DNA from: Bigelowiella natans CCMP2755
Taxonomy: Eukaryota; Cercozoa; Chlorarachniophyceae
Direction of reading: 5' to 3'
Length of the DNA: 39,194 bases
NCBI GenBank assembly: GCA_000320545.1
Contig: ADNK01002099.1
Span: 1-39,194, forward strand
Below are positions 32,147 to 39,194 of this stretch, in pieces. A model generated the notes under the pieces. It made no database searches. It worked only from the letters and a program-made list of their open reading frames with translations, and was not told the DNA's origin. Each line of letters starts with the position of its first letter. Within the stretch, counting starts at the first letter, position 1. A program made the position numbers and the translations under genes.

Positions 32147-32791
32147 ATGCGCGTCCTCGGAGCATACATGCTTGCCGTTCTTGGCGGTACCGAAAAGCCA
32201 ACGGAAGAAGATATCACAAAAATTCTCGACTCGATAGGAGAAAAACCAGATGGAGAACGAGTAAAGCTTTTCCTCTCTCAAATTGAGGGAAAAGACCTTA
32301 AGGACGTTATCGAAGCTGGAAGCAAAAAACTAGGAACTATGGGCGGACCTGCTGGTATGACAGACATGTCTAGTATACATTAGGGCGGTGTGGTTATTGC
32401 CGATGATGAGGATATATTAGACGATAAGATAGGGGGAAATAGAACCGAAGCTAAGCTAGCGGTTTGATCAAATCGCCAACAGATCAAATCGCTAACATAG
32501 TTCGAATCCGGCGGTAATCGCTCCTCGTTGTCTACGACTGTTAGAGTCGGTCAACGTATCTGCGAAGGCCCATGATAATAGAGTGAATTTAGAGTTTTTA
32601 TAAGTTGGGGTAAACGGGTTTCCGAGATGTCACTTAAGAATGCCGCCAATTTTTACTAATGTTGCTTGATCTCTTTTCTAGGAGGACCTGGTGCTACAGC
32701 TGATGGTGCCGCAGGCGAAGAGAAGAAGGAGGAGAAAAAGGAAGAAGAAGAGGATGATGGAGGAATCGACTTCAGTGATGATGACGAATAG
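32147..32791 (+). CDS. RPLP2: 60S acidic ribosomal protein P2 (stalk protein)
   Basis: Two exons, 32147-32354 and 32682-32791 (318 nt, 105 residues), with a 327-nt intron (GTATGA...TTTCTAG). The N-terminal dimerisation domain is typical of P2: MRVLGAYMLAVLGGTEKPTE, then EDITKILDSIGEKPDGERVK, then EGKDLKDVIEAGSKKLG. A Gly/Ala hinge and a Glu/Lys-rich segment follow, again as usual. P1/P2 dimers sit on uL10 at the ribosome's GTPase centre and recruit elongation factors. The end is odd: after the acidic stretch it reads GGIDFSDDDE and stops. The near-universal eukaryotic ending, acidic residues followed by MGFGLFD, is missing. I see no later exon that could supply it before the next gene. Without splicing the frame ends at 32,383. 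Confidence 0.9.
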
Positions 32792-33815
32792 ACACTTTAA
32801 GCCAGTTCTGGTATTAGGTTGCAGATAATGTTTATGTTTACATATGATGAATCTGCTTCTTAGAATGTTACAACCGTAGCGGGTAAACATTTGCTTCTAC
32901 GCATCACCAGGTGCTACATGCATTTTCTCTAAAAATGCACCAATGTACAAGTATGCGCTCGCGTGCACATGTCTAGATGTGACAGCTGGCTCCGACTGCG
33001 CGCATCGCATGTGCAGCATGATGTCTAGAAGTCTATATAGATGCACTGCGCTGGCGCAGTGACGGAATCGGCCGCATGTTATTCATCATGTGCAGATGCT
33101 GCTGACGCTAGCTGCTTCATTCGCTAGTTCGGTGTAACTTCTGTGTGTCCACTAGTCCATGCCAGCATGCACACATGCGCGCGCAAACCACATCGCATCG
33201 ACGGTGACGTGGTGAACAAGCATGAGCATCGGATCAAAAAAAAGTGTGGCTATGTTCTGACCAGCAGTACGTGCACTGCTAGCTAGCTAGCTAGCTAGAC
33301 TGATCAATGTGCCTGCGTGTGCATTTGTTAGATGACCATATGGTCATGCTGCAGGATATAAGACAAATTCGTTGCTTTATATTGCTGGTCCATGTGATGG
33401 CGGCGCGCGCACGGTGCAATGTGCGATGCTAGGATGGTCAACATGCTAGCATGTGCAGGCACACATGACAGGTTGCAGTGCTAGTGTCTTAGCGCCCTTG
33501 CTAGCTTGCGCATCGTAGCGTGGCGCAAAATTTCACAGCAGCGCAGGCATCATATGTAACTGTGGCGCATGCGGTAGGTAGGGACATGCTCTCGATGCTG
33601 GGCCATTTAGCAGCTTGTACACAAGCTAACATCAATCCTCGTTTTAAATCGTCGTGTGCACATTTGACAATGAGCATATTCGATTCATCACATAAGCGCT
33701 ACTTGTTATGAATTGATGGATGTGATGCGTGGCGTCAACGCTACCATCTTCGCTGCGTGCCACCTAGCACTGTAGTTGCTGTTGCTGCGACTCTTCTTTA
33801 TTGATCATCTCGCTC
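32792..33815. other. Tail-to-tail spacer, strongest palindrome-rich segment
   Basis: This spacer lies between the ends of P2 (+) and the Hsp110 gene (-). From about 32,900 to 33,780 nearly every line carries CTAG, CATG, TGCA or GCGC words. It includes GCTAGCTAGCTAGCTAG at about 33,281-33,297, CCATATGG near 33,337 and CATGCTAGCATG near 33,442. Short ORFs (for example 33,520-33,711) are compositional. No gene is supported. Confidence 0.6.
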
Positions 33816-34516
33816 CTACTTCGTGACAGGCTTGCTTTCATCCTCGATTTCCATAGGCTGAGTAGCTTGTCCTTCTCCGACCGCTGAATTGTCATTAGGT
33901 TGACGATTAAGATGTGTCGTCGACATACATTAGCGTGATGATGATGATGCAATGATAATGTATGAGAGGAAGATGATAAGGGCCGGGATCGATATGATGC
34001 ACGGGACCCTCTCATCGTGTGTCAACGTGTGTATACGAATTTAAAGGGAATTGATAGTGATATGTTGCTGCTGCTGCGTCAATATTACGCTCTTTGGCTT
34101 GCGGTATAGCTTCTGAAGGAATCTCCGCTGGGATGGGTGGAGTTGGCGGCTCCTCCCCCTTCTTGCCTTCATCCTTCATTTCTACAAGTAACAACATAAA
34201 GTTGCCGTGGAAAGTAACAAGTGTCATGGCATGCGCACACACATATACGCGCACACCACCACACGCGCAAACATAAAATATATGTATATAATATATATAA
34301 TCTGTCCAACGTCACTAAATTAAATTCTAAACGCATCATAACCCCCCCCCATCTGCAGATCACCTTCATCCTCTCCTAGCTTCTTCTTCTTCTCCCCCTC
34401 CTCCTTCTTTGATTGTTCTTTGTTCTCTGTTGGCTTTGGAGTTGGGGCGGGAGTAGGAGCTGGTGTGGGTTTTGGCCGCTCCATCACCTTTCCCCACCAT
34501 CATCCAAGGATAACAA

Positions 34517-34576
<60 letters not shown>

Positions 34577-35999
34577 AATTATCATCAAATGTCAATCAAG
34601 GGAAGGGGAGGAATAGGTGAAGGGGGGGGGGGGGGGGGAGGGTTGGAGCGTGCCTGTTTGACGAGCTCCCGAAGTTCCTTTTGCTTCTCTCCAAGGATCT
34701 CTGCTGTTAGTATCTGGAAGGAAGGAAAAAGAACATGCAGGGCAAGGAAGAGGGGAGGGAGGAGGGTGACTACTGTGAATATGGGATTTACGACACACAG
34801 ACAAACAACCCACACAACGTTTGCAGCGAGAAGGAACAAACAGGCGTTGTTGTTGTTGCTGCTGTTCAACACAAAATCAAGATATCATTTAGATCACTAG
34901 ACAAGACTAACAGGCATAGATCTTTTTTGTTCCTTCCCTGGCGAGGGGCAAAAAATCGTCAATGTTTTGAGGACATTCGTCGCCGTGATGCTCTGTTATC
35001 GTGGGAAATAATAAAGATATGGCTACTACTACCGGGGTTTCGTAGCCTGGAGTTTCATCTTGCTTCTCACTCTCTGCCGTGGCCTTAGGGGGAGGGGATA
35101 GATGGTAGTAGTAGTAGTAGTTGTTGTAGTTGTTGCAGTAGCAGAACGAAGTCGCAGCAACCATGCAAAAGACGATCATGATCATGATTATGATGACGGT
35201 CATTTCGAAAACAAACATCCACCAAAATCGACAATCATCTATATATTTAAATTCATACGAGCACGCATGTGCGGAGGTGCGTGCGCGCATTTGATCAATA
35301 CGTTTGGCGACGGAATGATCATCATCATCATCATCATCATCATCACTCGTCGATACACACCCAAGTGTCTGTTTGATCCGCTGCCTTCAAAACTGAATCT
35401 CTTTCCTCCTGTGAAACTAGTAATAGAACAACGACAGCAGTCAAATAGAAGGAGAGACAGACAGACCCCCACATTAGCAATATTTGATATGTAGTAGTCT
35501 GAGTGATGTGCTCGCTTACTGTGAGCTTTGTTCGGATCTTTTTCTGCAGCTGCAGCTTTCGCATCCTAAGGAAGGGCAGGTAGTAGGCAGGTGGGATGAT
35601 GGGGAGGAAATAAGAACGTGGACAAGACAAAGAGAAAGAAGAAGAAGAAGAAGAAGAAGAAGAAGAAGATGAAGAAATTATTGGTGCGGAATCATCGATC
35701 GTCCTATGTGTTTTGCATCGATGAATCATCGGAAACCAGGAAGATACAACAGATACGTTTGTGCTTTATTCAGACTATCACCCCAGTGATACTGTAAGTA
35801 ACGTGTATCACCATCGTTGTTACCTTCGTCGTCGCCACCATCGTCATCGTCATCATCATCATCATCATCACCAGCATCATATTGATGTTTGATGTACGCT
35901 GTCTCTAGATTTCTGACTACCTCAATTGCTTCCATCAGGTCTTCAAACGCTGCCCTTCTCGTGCCTTTCGGCAGTGCACAGTAGGTACACACGCACACA

Positions 36000-36040
<41 letters not shown>

Positions 36041-36223
36041 TCAAAACAACATCTCGATCTTGAAAGCAGCATATTATATCGATGATGATATCTGCAACGC
36101 AGCCAACATCACACAGAGCCGAAAGTTGTGCTCGTAGGACGAAAAGCATAAGTTGTTTTTCCACACACTATCATTTCATGGTTTGGTATCTTTATTTTGA
36201 ACCAACATTCAAGACAGGTCACA

Positions 36224-36262
<39 letters not shown>

Positions 36263-36424
36263 GATCTGCTGGTATGTAAGCGATGTGGGCAGAGCAGCAA
36301 ATCAAAAAGAAGGCTGTTACGAAAGCATGATATAGATGATGATGGTGATGATGATGATGATGATGATGATGAAGTGTTAGAGTCACCGTCCGCCTCATAT
36401 CTTGCCACCACATGAGCCTAGTTG

Positions 36425-36461
<37 letters not shown>

Positions 36462-36918
36462 GCCCAAATAGGAAGGGGAAACATCGGTCGTCACTCATTT
36501 AAAGTGCAACGGTTTGATAGTAGCATAGTCAAATAAAATGAAAACGAATGCGGTGTGATACGACAACAAGTACTGCCGATCCTGTGTTACCGATGAATTC
36601 TTGAGAACGACAAGGTATTCTTTGATTTCTTGTACCGAAGCCGTTGTTCCTTTGCCGCCGACGACAACAACAACAACAACAATAATAATTAGAGGTTATT
36701 CACGCACGGTGCTGTTATGAATGATTGTGACAACGCACGCTGAGAAAGAGGAGGAGGAGGAGGATATCAAGGCTACTTCTATCAGTGTATAAGTAGCAGC
36801 AGTTCATACTTATTACTCCTACCGTTATATGATAGCCAGTTGTCGGCCTCCTTGAGCTCTTCAAGGAGCACATCTTTCTCATCCTAGCATGCAGCACATG
36901 TAGAATCAGCAACCAACA

Positions 36919-36974
<56 letters not shown>

Positions 36975-37249
36975 TACAACTACTAAAACAACCTCACAGG
37001 GTGCATGACACACACACAACTCACACACATACTACAAATAATATATTAGCGCATTGCACGGCCACTCGCATACTACACATTCTACGACAAATAGTGTTGT
37101 AGTCTATTATGTAATAGCGACAGGAGCAACGAAGTTCTTGAGATTTCCCGATCGTATTCTGGAGAATTATGGATCACATTTGATGATGATGTGTTTGTAC
37201 GAGGAATGGGGGAGTGAGACACACACACAAAGACACACACACACACACC

Positions 37250-37303
<54 letters not shown>

Positions 37304-37907
37304 ATATATGATGGAGGAGGGGCTATACCAGATGCTTGTTCTGCTTTCCTCCTCCTCCTCCTCCTCCTCCTCCTCCTTCAACAACAACAACAACAACCAC
37401 TACTACAACTACTACTACCTTTCCATAATTTCTTTATCCTTCGTGGCAAACGCATTTTCTAATGGAAGAAGAAGAGGAAGAAGAAGAAGAAAAAGAAAAA
37501 CAACAACAACAACACCATGTTTGCTTATTCTTGCTCAGATCTTAGTTCAAGAACACCATCTTATTATCATACAATCTATTCATTGAGTTATTGCTTATTG
37601 ATTAATAGCAGTGTATGTTAGTATAGTAGTACCAATATCTTTAAAGGCCTTCATTTCCCTCGCATTCATGCCGTAACCCTGCGTTCTCACCACCTACCAA
37701 GTCGACGATGATGACGACGACGATGATGATGATGGTGATGGTGATGATGGTGATGGTGATGACGATGATAATGATGAGAGAAGTTGTTGTTGTTGTTGTT
37801 GTTATTGTTGTTATTCTTAGGTCGTCGAGTAGTACTCAGGAAGTTATTACCTTTAGGTTAGAGCTATAGATTCGTTTTACCCACTCCATCTTCACCGGAG
37901 CCCTGCA

Positions 37908-37942
<35 letters not shown>

Positions 37943-37964
37943 GCACACATAATTAGTGTGTATA

Positions 37965-38004
<40 letters not shown>

Positions 38005-38514
38005 TCCTTTTCCTTGACGTCACTTTCCCAGCTTGTCAATCCTCAGCTCTCATTTCCATATTTACCCTCTTCCCATCAGTTTTGGACAACACTGTTCCCC
38101 TCTCTCTCATCCTCCCCCCTCTTCCTTCTGCTCTGTAATATGAACTCACTGTGTGGGGGGTGCTGTTGTTTCATTCGCCGCTGCTTTTTTGGAGGTACTC
38201 CCATCAGCGGCGACTGGAATAGGAGCAGGAGCTGGTGAAGGGGAGGAAGGGACACTTTCGGCTGGATCTGAATAACGATGACCCCATCACAAGGAAGAAC
38301 AGGAGGAGCAACAGGGAGGCCATGTGTGGGGGGGGGGATGCCAGCGACTTCTTAATTTGTAATATGCTGATGGTGTACATAATGTGAAGTACCTTCGTCA
38401 ATAGCCATTCTCTCTCCATTTGCTGCCGCCTCTGCTGTCTTCTCGGTGAGCGGAGGAAGGGGGGGGAGTGCGACGCACCACAACAACAGTAATATAACGT
38501 TGAAATGATGTTGA

Positions 38515-38547
<33 letters not shown>

Positions 38548-39019
38548 CACTGCTACTAACAATGATGATGATGATGATAATAACAAAGATAATAATGAAA
38601 GATGACGCTGATGGTGATGTTTGAGTCTCTCCTCCATCCAGAGGCAACACATCCCAATGACAGTAGCAGTATAGAAGCCATGATGAGTAGTACCAGCCCC
38701 TTTCTCTCCTTTTCCCCTCTTCAGCAACCAACACATGATATAATAATACCTTCGAGGCGTTGATAGGAGCGGCTGTTGGAGGTACCGTTGTGGGTGCTGC
38801 AGTAGGAGCTATTTACACATGCCGGTGGGATGACATATCAGGCGTTTCATACGACTACAGGCAAATAGTGGTGTTGGTTGATCTCTCTTGTATTATCCTC
38901 ATCTTCCTCTTGCACATTCCAGGGGAGGGAAGGGGGAACGGTACATACCAGGGACGAGAAGGTTGATGGTTTTGTGCAATTCAGCCAATTCCAGATCCAC
39001 GACACCATCACTAGTGAAT
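33816..39019 (-). CDS. Hsp110-family chaperone, C-terminal part (5' end outside window)
   Basis: Nineteen minus-strand exons in phase: 39019-38949, 38796-38750, 38441-38393, 38267-38150, 37902-37851, 37678-37633, 37458-37419, 37158-37122, 36883-36823, 36649-36591, 36417-36387, 35964-35793, 35565-35520, 35408-35361, 35083-35033, 34713-34663, 34487-34364, 34181-34089 and 33883-33816 (1264 nt). The reading follows the substrate-binding half of Hsp110/Hsp70 chaperones. It opens with the strand SDGVVDLELAELHK and continues with a long Pro/Ala/Thr-rich loop typical of Hsp110. The lid helices follow (DEKDVLLEELKEADNWLSYN, VQEIKEYLVVLKNSS, AFEDLMEAIEVVRN). A Pro/Lys-rich tail ends QPMEIEDESKPVTK. Hsp110s act as nucleotide exchange factors for cytosolic Hsp70. 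The exon at 37,158 is the weakest. The exon 35,964-35,793 includes a GAT microsatellite read as about ten Asp. Confidence 0.85.
34514..34577. repeat. Hexanucleotide tandem repeat (ACAACG)n
   Basis: About ten copies of a six-base unit (ACAACG, equivalently CGACAA) lie in an Hsp110 intron next to the exon 34,487-34,364. A poly-G run of about 18 bases follows at about 34,622-34,638. Confidence 0.9.
36224..36260. repeat. (TA)n microsatellite in an Hsp110 intron
   Basis: A TA run of about 17 units. Nearby are a (CA)n(GA)n compound at about 35,992-36,040, a (GAT)n run at about 36,333-36,371 and a (GTA)n run at about 36,425-36,460, in the introns on either side of the 31-nt exon 36,417-36,387. Confidence 0.9.
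36922..37301. repeat. Clustered (TC)(CA) and (CA)(GA) microsatellites
   Basis: (TC)n at about 36,922-36,953 followed by (CA)n to about 36,974, and (CA)n at about 37,219-37,266 followed by (GA)n to about 37,300. They flank the tentative Hsp110 exon at 37,158-37,122. The TC block on the left and the GA block on the right are complementary and could fold around that exon. Confidence 0.9.
37902..38000. repeat. (CA)n and (TA)n runs in an Hsp110 intron
   Basis: (CA)n at about 37,910-37,938 and (TA)n at about 37,972-37,996 lie in the intron between the exons starting at 38,267 and 37,902 (minus strand). Confidence 0.9.
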
Positions 39020-39077
39020 CTACGGCGTGGGTGGGAGTTATTATGAGTAAGCTTTCATGTGTGTGTGTGTGTGTGTG

Positions 39078-39130
<53 letters not shown>

Positions 39131-39194
39131 GGGGAGAGAGGGCTGATGAGGACTATGACAAAGAGCGCTCGACTGCATCGGCCATCAGGCTATT
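39020..39194. other. Right edge: GT, GATA and GA microsatellites (Hsp110 intron)
   Basis: (GT)n at about 39,058-39,077, (GATA)n to about 39,096 and (GA)n to about 39,125 lie upstream of the first Hsp110 exon in the window. That exon opens in phase 2, so another exon must lie further right. The last 50 bases show no exon I can defend. Confidence 0.6.

Noticed and set aside
33520-33711. 63-codon forward ORF
   Set aside because: It lies inside the palindrome-rich spacer; composition explains it.

Overview
This window is nuclear DNA from an intron-rich, flagellated eukaryotic microbe. The evidence is GT-AG introns (mostly about 40-510 nt), very short exons (down to 31 nt), a cilium/flagellum WD40 protein (CFAP52), and eukaryote-only proteins: the SMC5/6 subunit NSE1, Hsp110, ribosomal P2, a multi-KH protein and a CASTOR/GATS-like ACT protein. 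I cannot name the lineage; an alga or other protist is most likely. I rebuilt the gene models by hand from splice sites, reading phase and family motifs. In every model called well supported, the exon lengths add up to whole codons.

Layout, left to right. 155-530 (+): 3' end of a Ser-rich gene. 1671-3777 (-): NSE1, six exons. 4755-4939 (-): small tail-anchored membrane protein, tentative. 5107-6984 (+): unrecognised basic, Ser-rich protein, three exons. About 7.7-8.5 kb: wreck of a non-LTR retrotransposon. 8676-8906 (-): possible exon of an unknown gene. 8981-11269 (+): TruA-type tRNA pseudouridine synthase, 15 exons plus an unresolved first exon. 12035-14814 (-): CFAP52/WDR16. 15464-16961 (+): type II membrane protein with a glycosyltransferase-like RPD motif. 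17518-19133 (-): coiled-coil protein. 20239-25082 (+): CASTOR/GATS-like double-ACT protein with a low-complexity insert. 26183-31222 (-): four-KH RNA-binding protein with a tail of roughly 900 residues of homopolymer runs. 32147-32791 (+): ribosomal stalk protein P2. 33816-39019 (-): C-terminal part of an Hsp110-family chaperone, running off the right edge.

The genes are mostly housekeeping and do not form a pathway or operon. Their arrangement is the striking part. Orientation alternates (+ - + -) almost perfectly, so spacers are alternately tail-to-tail and head-to-head. Every tail-to-tail spacer (about 0.85-1.53, 7.3-7.9, 11.4-11.96, 17.1-17.4, 25.4-26.06 and 32.9-33.8 kb) has a peculiar composition, dense in the self-complementary words CTAG/GCTAGC, CATG, TGCA and GCGC. 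No head-to-head spacer shows it. This is the best candidate here for an undescribed feature.

A second theme is microsatellites. They are sparse from about 3 to 20 kb (apart from short runs near 9.3 and 9.9 kb), then packed into nearly every intron and even the exons of the CASTOR-like, KH and Hsp110 genes. Some are arranged as long (TC)(TG)...(CA)(GA) inverted repeats.
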